From: an uncultured Prevotellaceae bacterium
GTDB taxonomy: Bacteria; Bacteroidota; Bacteroidia; Bacteroidales; Bacteroidaceae
Length of the DNA stretch: 64,000 bases
Reading direction: 5' to 3'
Assembly: GCA_900318995.1 (NCBI GenBank)
Contig: ONMR01000001.1
Span: 248,001 to 312,000 of the forward strand
Shown: piece by piece, positions 1 to 8,540 of the stretch
How the letters are laid out: every line of letters begins with the position of its first letter
Position numbering within the stretch: the first letter of the stretch is position 1
The notes under the pieces: generated by a model
Database searches by the model: none
What the model was told of the DNA's origin: nothing
Seen by the model: only the letters and a program-made list of their open reading frames with translations
Position numbers and translations under genes: made by a program

Positions 1-2
1 TT

Positions 3-1259
3 ATCAGTACTTATTATCGTGCATTCCTGGATACCAGTGTCCAGATTCATTTCAAGAGCCCTGACGGCAGGGTGGACTGGCTGTTCCCTCATGGCATGAC
101 AATTGAGAAAATCATCAATGACGTATTGATGGTGGTATTCTTCTTTACGGTAGGACTTGAGATAAAGCGTGAGGTGGCTCACGGAGAGTTGTCATCGGTA
201 AAGAAGGCCATGCTCCCGGTAATTGCAGCTTTTGGCGGTGTGATAATGCCTGCCTTGATTTATACTCTGGTCAATCACGGAACGGTTGCAGCATCGGGAT
301 GGGGTATTCCTACCGCAACCGATATCGCCTTTGCGGTCTGCATACTCTCTGTGCTGGGGGACAGGGTTCCGGTATCGCTCAAGGTGTTCCTTACGGCACT
401 GGCCATTGCCGATGACCTGATAGCAATCCTTGTGGTGGCGCTATTCTATGGTGGTCACATCAATTTACTCCTTCTGGGGTTGTCTGTGATAGTCATTTTT
501 GTGGCCTGGCTCTTCAAGTATTTCGGGCAGAAACATGTGTGGGTATATCTGGTCCTGGCCGTGACAGTGTGGGTGCTGTTCTATTATTCCGGTATCCATG
601 CTACTATGTCGGGTGTGGTTATGGCATTCATAATCCCCTCCAAGGCCCGTTTTGACAGGCCGTACGTGCTTCATAAGATAAAATTCTTCAGCCAGAAACT
701 GCTCTCTTTTGACCGGATTGACGATGAGACAATGTTTCCCAATGGCCCCCAGCGCCATATACTGCGCCGTATCCATAAGACAGCATACGGATCTCTGGAT
801 ATGAGCTACCGTGTGGAGCACGCGTTGTCGCCATGGGTCAATTTTGTAATCATGCCGATATTTGCATTGGCCAATGCCGGTGTGGAGATTCCTGATTTGA
901 GCTATTTCAATATCTTCAATACCGCAGGAATTACCGGTGGAGTAGGATTGGGTATATTCCTTGGTCTGGTGTTGGGAAAGCCTCTTGGTATTACGCTGTT
1001 CAGTTTTGCGGCAATCAAGTCCCGCCTGTGTGAGATGCCCGACAAGGCCGGCTGGGCTATGTTCTTTGCCGTGGCCTGCCTGGGTGGTATCGGGTTTACT
1101 ATGTCAATATTCGTTGATACGCTCTCGTTCCAGGATGCAGCTGCTGTTGACGAGATGCGGAATGCCGGCAAGATAGCCATTCTTATGGGTTCTCTGTCTG
1201 CCGGTATTCTGGGTTCTGTCCTGATCAAGCTGGTTTCAAAGCTTCCTGATTCCAAGTAA
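3..1259 (+). CDS. nhaA: Na+/H+ antiporter NhaA, 5' end cut off by the window edge
   Basis: Inner-membrane secondary transporter of the NhaA family, which exchanges Na+ for H+ in pH and sodium homeostasis. The reading frame is already open at base 3, and the 23 codons before the first possible GTG (72) continue the family sequence, so the true start lies upstream of the window. Visible family marks are the segment VFFFTVGLEIKREV of an early helix, the TATDIAFA motif, and the paired aspartates in ALAIADDLIAIL (about residues 137-138 of the visible part), which are the ion-binding pair in NhaA. Multiple hydrophobic helices follow to a normal C-terminus. It is followed after 40 bases by the flavodiiron gene, which has its own -7 box. 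Confidence 0.95.
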   Translation: MSTYYRAFLDTSVQIHFKSPDGRVDWLFPHGMTIEKIINDVLMVVFFFTVGLEIKREVAHGELSSVKKAMLPVIAAFGGVIMPALIYTLVNHGTVAASGWGIPTATDIAFAVCILSVLGDRVPVSLKVFLTALAIADDLIAILVVALFYGGHINLLLLGLSVIVIFVAWLFKYFGQKHVWVYLVLAVTVWVLFYYSGIHATMSGVVMAFIIPSKARFDRPYVLHKIKFFSQKLLSFDRIDDETMFPNGPQRHILRRIHKTAYGSLDMSYRVEHALSPWVNFVIMPIFALANAGVEIPDLSYFNIFNTAGITGGVGLGIFLGLVLGKPLGITLFSFAAIKSRLCEMPDKAGWAMFFAVACLGGIGFTMSIFVDTLSFQDAAAVDEMRNAGKIAILMGSLSAGILGSVLIKLVSKLPDSK

Positions 1260-1265
1260 AACAGT

Positions 1266-1273
1266 TATCTTTG
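1266..1273 (+). promoter_or_regulatory. -7 promoter element for the flavodiiron gene
   Basis: TATCTTTG matches the Bacteroides -7 consensus TAnnTTTG and ends 26 bases before the ATG at 1300. No convincing TTTG -33 box was found at the expected distance. Confidence 0.5.
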
Positions 1274-1299
1274 CCTTATACAATTTAATAAAAAAGGAT

Positions 1300-2481
1300 A
1301 TGATCAGGAATCTGAACGATAAGGTTAAGTACATAGGAGTTGATGATCTGGACCTGGACCTCTTTGAGAGCCAGTACATAGTGCCCGAAGGCATGGCTTA
1401 CAACTCATATCTGATACTGGATGACAAGGTTGCCATTATGGATACGGCCGATGCCCGTAAGTCCGATGAGTGGAAGGCCAATCTTAAGGAGGCACTTGCT
1501 GGCCGCCAGCCGGACTATCTGGTGGTTCATCATATGGAGCCGGACCATTCGGCCCTTATAGAGTGGGCTCTTAAGGAGTATCCCTCACTTACCCTTGTGG
1601 CCAGCGCCAAGGCTATACAGATGCTGGGTCAGTTTTTTGAGGGCATTCAGACTGATGGCCGCACCCTTGCCGTAAAGGAGGGATCGGAACTGGAGTTGGG
1701 TGAGCATAAGCTGCGCTTTATCGGCGCTGCCATGGTTCACTGGCCCGAGGTCGTGGTCTCATTTGATGAGGCTGACGGTGCCCTTTACAGTGCCGATGCA
1801 TTCGGTAAGTTCGGCGCCCTGGGCAAATGCGGATTCTATGGCCGCGACGATGATGACTGGAGTTGCGAGGCACGCCGTTACTATTTCAATATAGTAGGTA
1901 AGTACGGCAGTCCGGTACGCACCCTGCTGGGCAAAACGGCTCAACTGGCCGTCAAGACCATACGTCCTCTTCACGGTCCTATCCTTGAGGACAACCTTTC
2001 CGAGTATATAAACCTCTATAATATATGGAGCAACTACGCTGTTGAGACCCAGGGCATTTTCATTGCCTGCGCATCGATTCATGGCGGCACTATGGCTGCG
2101 GCTGAGAAACTTGCTGAGATTCTGCGCGCCAAGGGTGCTGAGCGCGTTGTGGTAAGTGACCTTTGCCGCTCGGATTTTGCCGAGAACGTGGAGGATGCTT
2201 TCCGTCACTCAACTCTGGTGCTGGCGGCTTCATCATACGATGCAGGCGTGTTTACACCTATGTATGAGTTCCTTCATCGGCTCCAGATAAAGGGGTTCTG
2301 CAACCGCAAGGTGGGAATCATAGAGAACGGGTCGTGGGCTCCTTCGGCAGGCCGCGTCATGAAGGAGATGCTCTCAACAATGAGCAATATCGAGATTGTT
2401 GAGCCTATGGTTACCATCAAGAGCCGTATGAAACAGTCTGATATCCCTGCGTTGGAATCCCTTGCAGATGCAATAAAATAG
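1300..2481 (+). CDS. fprA: Flavodiiron protein (rubredoxin:oxygen/NO oxidoreductase, FprA type)
   Basis: Cytoplasmic enzyme that reduces O2 to water or NO to N2O with electrons from rubredoxin or a similar donor, protecting anaerobes. The N-terminal metallo-beta-lactamase-like domain (about 1-230) carries the full di-iron ligand set: H78-x-E80-x-D82-H83 in HHMEPDHS, H147 in MVHWPE, D166 in YSADAFG and H225 in RPLHGP. The C-terminal half (about 240-393) is a flavodoxin domain opening with IFIACASIHGGT, the FMN phosphate loop. At 393 residues it is the usual length for the two-domain form, with no fused rubredoxin or reductase domain. It appears monocistronic, followed by a tRNA. O2 versus NO preference cannot be judged from sequence. 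Confidence 0.95.
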   Translation: MIRNLNDKVKYIGVDDLDLDLFESQYIVPEGMAYNSYLILDDKVAIMDTADARKSDEWKANLKEALAGRQPDYLVVHHMEPDHSALIEWALKEYPSLTLVASAKAIQMLGQFFEGIQTDGRTLAVKEGSELELGEHKLRFIGAAMVHWPEVVVSFDEADGALYSADAFGKFGALGKCGFYGRDDDDWSCEARRYYFNIVGKYGSPVRTLLGKTAQLAVKTIRPLHGPILEDNLSEYINLYNIWSNYAVETQGIFIACASIHGGTMAAAEKLAEILRAKGAERVVVSDLCRSDFAENVEDAFRHSTLVLAASSYDAGVFTPMYEFLHRLQIKGFCNRKVGIIENGSWAPSAGRVMKEMLSTMSNIEIVEPMVTIKSRMKQSDIPALESLADAIK

Positions 2482-2492
2482 TATTATCCTTG
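2462..2492 (+). promoter_or_regulatory. Weak candidate promoter of the first tRNA-Val, inside the 3' end of fprA
   Basis: TTGC (2462-2465) and TATCCTTG (2485-2492, one mismatch to TAnnTTTG) are spaced about 20 bases apart and lie 21 bases before the tRNA. The match is weaker than the perfect promoter of the paired tRNA-Val genes at 10.5 kb. Confidence 0.35.
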
Positions 2493-2513
2493 CCACGCCT
2501 TTGGCAAAGTACT

Positions 2514-2588
2514 GATCTTTTAGCTCAGTTGGTTTAGAGCGCTTGCTTGACAGGCAAGAGGTCGGCGGTTCATATCCGCCAAGGATTA
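2514..2588 (+). tRNA. tRNA-Val (GAC), with an unusual T-loop
   Basis: A 75-nt cloverleaf: acceptor GATCTTT pairs with AAGGATT (two G-U pairs), and the anticodon stem CTTGC/GCAAG encloses TTGACAG, giving anticodon GAC. The T-stem GGCGG/CCGCC encloses TTCATAT, so position 58, almost always A, is T here. A second tRNA-Val(GAC) at 10581-10655 is nearly identical but has the normal TTCAAAT loop and a better acceptor stem. CCA is not encoded. The gene may be functional, weakly functional or a decaying duplicate. Confidence 0.85.
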
Positions 2589-2597
2589 CAGAAAAGG

Positions 2598-2623
2598 AGC
2601 GGTCATCCGACCGCTTCTTTTTT
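2598..2623 (+). terminator. Rho-independent terminator of tRNA-Val
   Basis: Stem AGCGGTC / GACCGCT with a 4-base loop, then a T-rich run. The sequence after it (GATCCCTTTTCCGACCTT) resembles the tag after the terminators at 10.66 and 10.75 kb. Confidence 0.8.
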
Positions 2624-2693
2624 GTGATCCCTTTTCCGACCTTCAGAGTCCACTTTTTTGTATACATCGCGCGTCAACTATAAATAATAGTTG

Positions 2694-2701
2694 TATATTT
2701 G
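2694..2701 (+). promoter_or_regulatory. -7 promoter element for the FISUMP-type lipoprotein
   Basis: TATATTTG fits TAnnTTTG, 52 bases before the ATG at 2754. It could drive the whole lipoprotein, BlaI-like, M56 peptidase set, as no internal promoter was seen. Confidence 0.5.
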
Positions 2702-2753
2702 CCAAAGAAATAATGTTTTTTACAGTCGATAATCTGATTAATTATTAAATGAT

Positions 2754-4157
2754 ATGAGAATCAATCTTTTAACAAGTGTTTTCTATGGATTGGCAATAAC
2801 TGTTATGTTGTCATCCTGTGGTGACGGGTCTTCTGATCCCGTCATAGAGGAACCGGATGCAATCATTGCCGGCAATATCTCGACAACTTTCTTTACAGCC
2901 ACTGTAACCGGCTCGTTCAGCGGTATATCCAAGTATGACCTTGCACTTGGCAAGAGCGGAATCCTGTATTGCGAGAAATCAGACAATGCGGAAAACATGT
3001 TCAAGCAGTGGAAAGAAGGTAATGACAACCCCGAATGCAAGGTATTTGACAAGGGAAAGATGAACAGCGACTCTTATTCCGGTACTATAGGCGGTCTGAT
3101 TCCTGACACTGAATACATGTTCTGCCTGTTTTCTATTGACAAGGACAACAAGAAGCGTGAGATAAGTGCCGTACATACATTCAGGACACTTACATTTGAG
3201 CCTGGTATTGAAGCAGTCAAGATGGACAGCATCCATTACGTTGACGCCTTGGCAAAGGTCCGTCTGACTATGGATGCAAAGGATGCCGAATACTGTGAGA
3301 TAGGTGTCCTGCTTTCGGAGACTGCCGATGGCAAGACGGATGGTTCCATATTGTTCCCATATTCGGACAAATTCAAGGGGACCGTAAGGGTTGAACTTAA
3401 ATATATAAAGTCAAATCAGGAATACTATTGCCGTCTGTATATGAGATATCCTACCAAAAACGGCATGTCTGATTGGATTTACGGACCTGAAACGTCTTTC
3501 ACCACCAAGGACCTGATGGATACCGCAATTGACCTGGGTTTACCCAGCGGTATCAGATGGGCAGGATTCAGTCTGGGCGATTATGATTTTGCTTCTACTT
3601 TTGATAAGTCACCGTTATTCTATTGGGGATCATCACAGGAGATGGTAATATATATAGATGCCAAAACCGCTAAATATGAGATTACCGATGTACGCTACGA
3701 ACATGTGGATGCCCAGGGCAACTATCTGGATCTGGGGAATGAGATAAGCGGAACGGAATACGATGCGGCACATCAGAGATATGGCGGCAAATGGAGGATG
3801 CCTACCAAGGCGGATCTGGAGGAACTTATAGAGAATTGCACATTAAGCAGCAAAAAGACTCTATATCATAAACACTATCACTATGTCTATAATTATCAGG
3901 ATAATGCTTACAGACAAGTGGAAACTGACGATGTTGTCGATTATTTTGAGGTGACCGGCTCCAATGGAAACAATATCAGATTCAGGTTCTATGAAAGTAT
4001 CTGGAGCGGGACATGTGATGAAGGGAATGCGATTTATATATTGTACTGCAGGCCCGAAGAAGGTTTCAGACCATCCATTAAACTGGAATCAGTGGTTGGC
4101 AGGCGGGGTCGTTATTGCATACGCCCGGTATGGGATCCTAATATGCCGGATGAATAG
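2754..4157 (+). CDS. Lipoprotein with a C-terminal FISUMP-type domain
   Basis: The signal peptide ends in a lipobox (MLSSC, Cys at residue 22), so the mature protein should be lipid-anchored in the envelope. The middle (about 35-260) reads like two fibronectin-III-like beta domains. The C-terminal third begins DLGLPSGIRWAGFSLGDYD and contains YDAAHQRYGGKWRMPTKAD, the pattern of the Bacteroidales FISUMP domain (Fibrobacter succinogenes major paralogous domain). No catalytic motif is visible and the function is unknown. It ends 31 bases before the BlaI-like repressor, so the three genes may form one transcript. In that case this surface lipoprotein may be a target or signal partner of the regulator/peptidase pair, which is inference from spacing only. 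Confidence 0.8.
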   Translation: MRINLLTSVFYGLAITVMLSSCGDGSSDPVIEEPDAIIAGNISTTFFTATVTGSFSGISKYDLALGKSGILYCEKSDNAENMFKQWKEGNDNPECKVFDKGKMNSDSYSGTIGGLIPDTEYMFCLFSIDKDNKKREISAVHTFRTLTFEPGIEAVKMDSIHYVDALAKVRLTMDAKDAEYCEIGVLLSETADGKTDGSILFPYSDKFKGTVRVELKYIKSNQEYYCRLYMRYPTKNGMSDWIYGPETSFTTKDLMDTAIDLGLPSGIRWAGFSLGDYDFASTFDKSPLFYWGSSQEMVIYIDAKTAKYEITDVRYEHVDAQGNYLDLGNEISGTEYDAAHQRYGGKWRMPTKADLEELIENCTLSSKKTLYHKHYHYVYNYQDNAYRQVETDDVVDYFEVTGSNGNNIRFRFYESIWSGTCDEGNAIYILYCRPEEGFRPSIKLESVVGRRGRYCIRPVWDPNMPDE

Positions 4158-4188
4158 GTCATAATGAAACATTAATAAATAACATTGC

Positions 4189-4545
4189 ATGAAAAGACTT
4201 AGCAAAAAAGAGGAGATAATAATGGAGTGGTTCTGGCAGAACGGCGCCATGACAGTTGGTGAACTCCGGGAGCGCATGCCGGACCCCAAGCCTCATGTGA
4301 ACACCATTTCCACTCAGGTGCGCCTGCTTGAGTCAAACGGTTTCCTGGGCCATGAGAAAGAGGGAATGGGCTACAGGTACCGTGCCATAATAGGTAGGGA
4401 TGAATACAGCAACAACTCCATTGGCCGTATAGTGTCTCACTGTTTTGAGAACTCATATATTGATGCCGTGTCTGCGCTGGTAAAGGATGACAAAATTACG
4501 GTTGATGAACTCAAGGCTCTTATAGAGCGGATTGAAAAAGAATAA
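4189..4545 (+). CDS. BlaI/MecI-family transcriptional repressor
   Basis: A 118-residue winged-helix protein of the penicillinase-repressor family. The N-terminal part (about 1-75) has the order typical of the family: EEIIMEWFWQNGAMTVGELRE, a recognition-helix region with HVNTISTQVRLLE, and a wing around EKEGMGYRYRAI. The C-terminal helix (about 95-118, KITVDELKALIERIEKE) fits the dimerisation arm. Family members bind operators as dimers and are inactivated by cleavage through a partner M56 metallopeptidase. That partner starts 3 bases downstream (4549), so the pair is almost certainly co-translated. Nothing links it to beta-lactam resistance: no beta-lactamase or PBP2a gene is nearby. Confidence 0.9.
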   Translation: MKRLSKKEEIIMEWFWQNGAMTVGELRERMPDPKPHVNTISTQVRLLESNGFLGHEKEGMGYRYRAIIGRDEYSNNSIGRIVSHCFENSYIDAVSALVKDDKITVDELKALIERIEKE

Positions 4546-4548
4546 TAT

Positions 4549-7299
4549 ATGCTAATGGTGGCATTCCTGTTATATCAGGTCAAGGTGGCGGTGTTGCTGG
4601 CGGTGTTCTTTCTTTTGTACCGCTGGCTTTTGAGCCGTGAGACTTTCCACGGTTTCAACCGCGTTGTACTCATTACAATTGCGGTCCTGTCATTTGTCCT
4701 GCCGCTTTTCAATATCAGGAAACCTGAAAACGGTCAAGGGAGTATCTGGCTGTTGATACTGTTCGTGTTATACTGGATTGGTTTTGCTGTAATCCTGATA
4801 AGAAAGGTCATGACGATTGTATCAATGGCGCGAATAATACAAGGTGGCCGTTATGCGGACCGTTCTGACGGATGTGACGTCATAGAGTCGGACCGTATTC
4901 CTCAACCCCTTAACTGGATGGGATACATTGTGATGCCGCAGGAATGGCTTGAGAACGTAAATGCTTCCGTATGGAAACATGAATCTTTCCATGCTCACAG
5001 GGGACACTCCCTGGATTTGCTTCTGGCGGATATCGTGACAGCTTTCCAATGGTTCAACCCCATATCTTTCATGCAGCGTAAAGAGTTTGAGCTGATTCAT
5101 GAGTTTGAAGCTGACCGTGCAGTGATTGACAGTGGGGCCGATGCCCGTGAATACAAACGGATGCTGGTGGGTGCTGTGGCATCGGGCCGTGGCATGAGCA
5201 TGACCAACTGGCTACGGCAGTCCAGTCTTAAGGAGAGAATAGACATGATGGACAGGAAAGCGTCAAATAAATGGAACAGGCTCAAGGCATTGTTCGTTCC
5301 GGTTGTGGCTATACTATTCCTGTCGCTTGACGCCAATTCGGGCAAAGACGATAAGGTTATTCCTGCACCAAGACCTTTTGAGAAACATGTTGTCTGGATA
5401 TTCCAGGGAGGCAGTGCCAAGGTCAAGATAGATGATGCCGGGACTGCCGATATGAAACTGGACCAGGTGCCCGGTTATCTTAAGAATAACATGGAAAAGG
5501 GTATCTCACGCATCACATTGAGATATATGTATGATATTGACGGGCTGGCCGATGCCCAACCTCTTGCCGAGAAGATAAGTGCATTAGGCATCAAGGTTTC
5601 CATAGCCAATAATGATGAGATGCTGGACAGGATCTATATGCCGGAGTACCGTTGCGCTCGTATTTACGATGAGGGGAACGGACAGTACCGTTTTGTACTG
5701 AATACCCGTTCATCGGAAGAGAACAGAAAGATAAAGGAAAGCGGCAGTTATTCATTTACAGATGAGAACGGGAACAGGTATGGTGCTTATTACAGTGATA
5801 AGAAATATGAATCGCCCATCAGGAACCTGTCAATAACAGGCGATATCGGGCTGATGAAGAAATGGATAGGTATGTTTGACGGGCACGGTGTTGCCATATA
5901 TCCTGTTGATATGCCATATACCGATGCCGAGCAGATGGCCCGTGCCGCATGGAAGCGTGGTATAAACCAGGTCTCTTTGCTGACAAGAAGGTACGCTACG
6001 CAAATGAGCATCGTTCTCATACCACAGGGCAGCGAATGGTCCGGGTTGTATCCTGGAATGAGTGCAGCCCGCGTGCTTAAGGAAAGGGAACAGCTCATAA
6101 GGAATCTTACAGACAAGGGGTCCTGCATAAACAACCCAAAGGTTTTTTTCAATTCCAATACGCAGGACTTTGGCATCACTGATGTGGTAAGGGCACCTGA
6201 TGAACTTATCGTAATATATCAGACATGGCAGAATTCCGATTTGTGGCTCACCGGATTCAATTCTATGGAGTTGCTTGCGGGGGGCAGGAGATACAGACAG
6301 ACAGGCAATGAAGGGCTGGTAGGATTCGAGAAAGCGTATTTCTGGAGTCCGGACGACGGGATATACCTGCAGACCATGCATTTTGAGCCTATACCTGATG
6401 ACGTGAAGGTTGTGGATATATTCAACAAGGATGTCAATGCCACGGTAATCAAGGGACTTCAGGTATCAGACGACCTTTCATACTATGAAAATACAAGAAC
6501 TATCAAGTTATTATGCGGTACCGCTCTCCAGACCACACATGTGAATGAGGAGGGTAAGGATTTAGTGACCATTGAAAGGATTGACATTACGGATAATGAG
6601 ACCACAGTTTATCTTAATATGAGAATCCGTCAGCCTCACACTTTCAAAGGTTATGTGGGCAGCAATTTCGTGCTCACATTACATGACGGCAAGCAGGTCA
6701 AACCTTTACGTTATGAAGGAGTCCCGGTTGACACTGAGTTTGACCGCAACGGGGAGAATGTGGATACGCCTTTCCAGATAATATTTCCTCCTCTACCCAA
6801 GGATGCTTTTAATTATGACGGCGTCACTCTATCGGGAACCATCTGTCACGAGCCCATCAAAATTCAAAACATTCTTAACAGTGAAATAAGGGGTATGAGA
6901 ACTGTTATACCCAGACTGTTGGAAGGTGATCAGGATCAGTTGGTAAGCCATATGACCCATTACGTGAACCTAAAGGCTCTTTTGTCAAATATCGATGACA
7001 AGAGTCTGTTTGGAGGAGATTCTCCCTATAGTCTTACGTTAGGGCAAAGAAGTGAGTTGTTGCGCCGATTGTCTATAAAAGAACAGGATCTGGACAGATA
7101 TAAGTCAGCCAAGGCCTATATCATAATCTACAAAAACAGATCCATAGATATAGCCGAAGAGAAGGATGACAGGATTTCAATGAATTATCCTTCGGGCGAT
7201 GTGTATGAATACATCAGAAACCTGCCCGGTATCAGCGTTGATGATGATGGAAACTGGTATGTTTACGGCAATAAGGCTGTAATCTGGGAGATAGAATAA
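4549..7299 (+). CDS. BlaR1/MecR1-type M56 membrane metallopeptidase with a large extracytoplasmic part
   Basis: The likely sensor/antirepressor partner of the BlaI-like protein. N-terminal transmembrane helices (about 4-26, 38-55, 65-85) precede a cytoplasmic peptidase domain with the zinc motif H144-E-S-F-H148 and EADR at 187-190, the expected third ligand. A further helix lies at about 248-260. The remaining roughly 650 residues should be outside the cytoplasm. They do not show the SxxK/SxN/KTG motifs of the penicillin-sensing domain of BlaR1, so beta-lactams are unlikely to be the signal. The region 280-480 contains repeated short segments of the kind WI(G/F)...GHGVAIYPVDMPYTDAEQ that I cannot assign. 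At 916 residues it is much longer than classical BlaR1 (about 600). It ends just before a REP-like repeat cluster. Confidence 0.85.
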   Translation: MLMVAFLLYQVKVAVLLAVFFLLYRWLLSRETFHGFNRVVLITIAVLSFVLPLFNIRKPENGQGSIWLLILFVLYWIGFAVILIRKVMTIVSMARIIQGGRYADRSDGCDVIESDRIPQPLNWMGYIVMPQEWLENVNASVWKHESFHAHRGHSLDLLLADIVTAFQWFNPISFMQRKEFELIHEFEADRAVIDSGADAREYKRMLVGAVASGRGMSMTNWLRQSSLKERIDMMDRKASNKWNRLKALFVPVVAILFLSLDANSGKDDKVIPAPRPFEKHVVWIFQGGSAKVKIDDAGTADMKLDQVPGYLKNNMEKGISRITLRYMYDIDGLADAQPLAEKISALGIKVSIANNDEMLDRIYMPEYRCARIYDEGNGQYRFVLNTRSSEENRKIKESGSYSFTDENGNRYGAYYSDKKYESPIRNLSITGDIGLMKKWIGMFDGHGVAIYPVDMPYTDAEQMARAAWKRGINQVSLLTRRYATQMSIVLIPQGSEWSGLYPGMSAARVLKEREQLIRNLTDKGSCINNPKVFFNSNTQDFGITDVVRAPDELIVIYQTWQNSDLWLTGFNSMELLAGGRRYRQTGNEGLVGFEKAYFWSPDDGIYLQTMHFEPIPDDVKVVDIFNKDVNATVIKGLQVSDDLSYYENTRTIKLLCGTALQTTHVNEEGKDLVTIERIDITDNETTVYLNMRIRQPHTFKGYVGSNFVLTLHDGKQVKPLRYEGVPVDTEFDRNGENVDTPFQIIFPPLPKDAFNYDGVTLSGTICHEPIKIQNILNSEIRGMRTVIPRLLEGDQDQLVSHMTHYVNLKALLSNIDDKSLFGGDSPYSLTLGQRSELLRRLSIKEQDLDRYKSAKAYIIIYKNRSIDIAEEKDDRISMNYPSGDVYEYIRNLPGISVDDDGNWYVYGNKAVIWEIE

Positions 7300-7312
7300 G
7301 TCAGTCAGGACA

Positions 7313-7402
7313 AACACATTGGGGACGGTTCTCCGCGTGATGGAACCATCACGATGAGAACCGTCCCCAATGTGTTGCGCGGAGAACCGTCCCCAATGTG
7401 TT
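7313..7402. repeat. REP-like cluster: three copies of a 21-bp arm, two alternative hairpins
   Basis: The arm AACACATTGGGGACGGTTCTC lies at 7313-7333 in one orientation and at 7356-7376 and 7382-7402 in the other; the sequence given here is read from the plus strand of the first copy. The first arm pairs perfectly over 21 bp with the second. Alternatively it pairs over 25 bp (7313-7337) with the third (7378-7402). An inner perfect 8-bp hairpin (7336-7353) sits between the first two. It lies between convergent genes, so it may also act as a bidirectional terminator. GGGGACGGTT-type repeats recur between genes in gut bacteria and are likely moved by REP-associated transposases; none is present here. 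Confidence 0.85.
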
Positions 7403-7420
7403 GTCTAAAGACCGGAGGAC

Positions 7421-8467
7421 TTATTTCTTTGCTTTGGCGCGCTGGGCGTTCAGGAAGTCAACCATTTTCTTGAGGTTCTCCTCAGTGTACATGGCGGCAC
7501 CGCCGTGACTGCCCTCGGGTACGCGTACTATGTAGCTCTCCACGCCTGCCTTCTGCATCTCGTCATAGAGGTACTGGCTTACGCATGATGCTACAATGGG
7601 ATCTGAATCACCGTGGAACATGTAACCGGCCACATCGTTCTTATCCAGGAAGCCGGTGGCGCTCAGCAGCATGAACTTATCCTCGTTGCCCTCCTTGGGA
7701 GCGCCGATAAGCTGCTCCTCGGGGGTGTTACCGGGACCACCGAATATCATGGCGTTGCCGCAGTCCATGTGCAGAAGCTCTGTGGGACCTGACCAGTCGC
7801 AGAATGCGTTAACGTAGCTGGACTCCTTGGTGTAGGGACCTACGTTACCCTCGATGTCATACTCGGCTGTGCCGCGCTTTGCAACCTTCACGCCGTTTGA
7901 CAGAGCTGTAACGGCACTCAGGTGACCGCCTGATGAGAAACCTGAAGTTGCTATGAATGATGTGTCAAATTTGTACTTATCGGCATTGGCGCGGATAAAG
8001 CGGATAACGGCCTTGATGTCGTTAACCTGAGCGGGCCACTTGCCGTCTGCTATTGAACGGTGGTTGGGGCAAACCACTGCATAACCTGCGTTGAGAAGAG
8101 CCTGACCTATTGTATTCACATCGGCCATACCCTTTGAACTGTTGCTGCCCCATGCGCTGCCGTAGATGTGTACAACTACGGGATACTTATCCTTAACCTC
8201 CTTGGGCAGATAGATGTCAAGCATGTGATATACCTGACCGTCATCGCCGGCATAGTTGATGTCTGTGAATTTCTCGGAGCACTCAACCTGTGCACCGCCC
8301 TGAGGACCGCCGAATCCGCCAAAACCGCCGAATCCGCCGCCACCACCCATAGGAGGCATACCGCCACCGGGGAAACCGCCACCAGGAAAACCACCACCGC
8401 CCGGGAACTGGGCGAAACATGTGAGCGACATCATGACAGCCGCTGCAAGAAGAATCTGTTTTTTCAT
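7421..8467 (-). CDS. Secreted alpha/beta-hydrolase (esterase) with a glycine-rich N-terminal stretch
   Basis: Exported by an N-terminal signal peptide (about 1-19). Residues 21-58 are a low-complexity stretch of Gly, Phe and Pro (FPGGG and GGFGGF repeats), unlike any catalytic fold and probably a flexible spacer. The hydrolase domain begins at about 65 with a dienelactone-hydrolase/BD-FAE-like pattern. It shows the oxyanion region HIYGSAWGSN in place of HGG, the nucleophile elbow G176-F-S178-S-G180, an Asp in HGDSDPIV and a His in EGSHGG near the C-terminus, so the triad is complete. The substrate is unknown; carbohydrate or feruloyl esters are plausible by family. It is convergent with the M56 gene and has a 73-base gap to the next minus-strand gene upstream. 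Confidence 0.85.
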   Translation of the reverse strand: MKKQILLAAAVMMSLTCFAQFPGGGGFPGGGFPGGGMPPMGGGGGFGGFGGFGGPQGGAQVECSEKFTDINYAGDDGQVYHMLDIYLPKEVKDKYPVVVHIYGSAWGSNSSKGMADVNTIGQALLNAGYAVVCPNHRSIADGKWPAQVNDIKAVIRFIRANADKYKFDTSFIATSGFSSGGHLSAVTALSNGVKVAKRGTAEYDIEGNVGPYTKESSYVNAFCDWSGPTELLHMDCGNAMIFGGPGNTPEEQLIGAPKEGNEDKFMLLSATGFLDKNDVAGYMFHGDSDPIVASCVSQYLYDEMQKAGVESYIVRVPEGSHGGAAMYTEENLKKMVDFLNAQRAKAKK

Positions 8468-8540
8468 TTTTATTGTGTAATTAAGAAGTAATGATCTTTA
8501 GTATTATTATCCTCAAGGACAGGCAAAGTTAAAATTTTTT

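Noticed and set aside
4549-7299. Beta-lactam resistance island
   Set aside because: The BlaI/M56 pair lacks a penicillin-binding sensor domain, and no beta-lactamase or PBP2a gene is adjacent.
7300-7420. Insertion sequence or CRISPR array at the inverted repeats
   Set aside because: There are only three arms without spacers of uniform length and no transposase gene; a REP-like cluster fits better.
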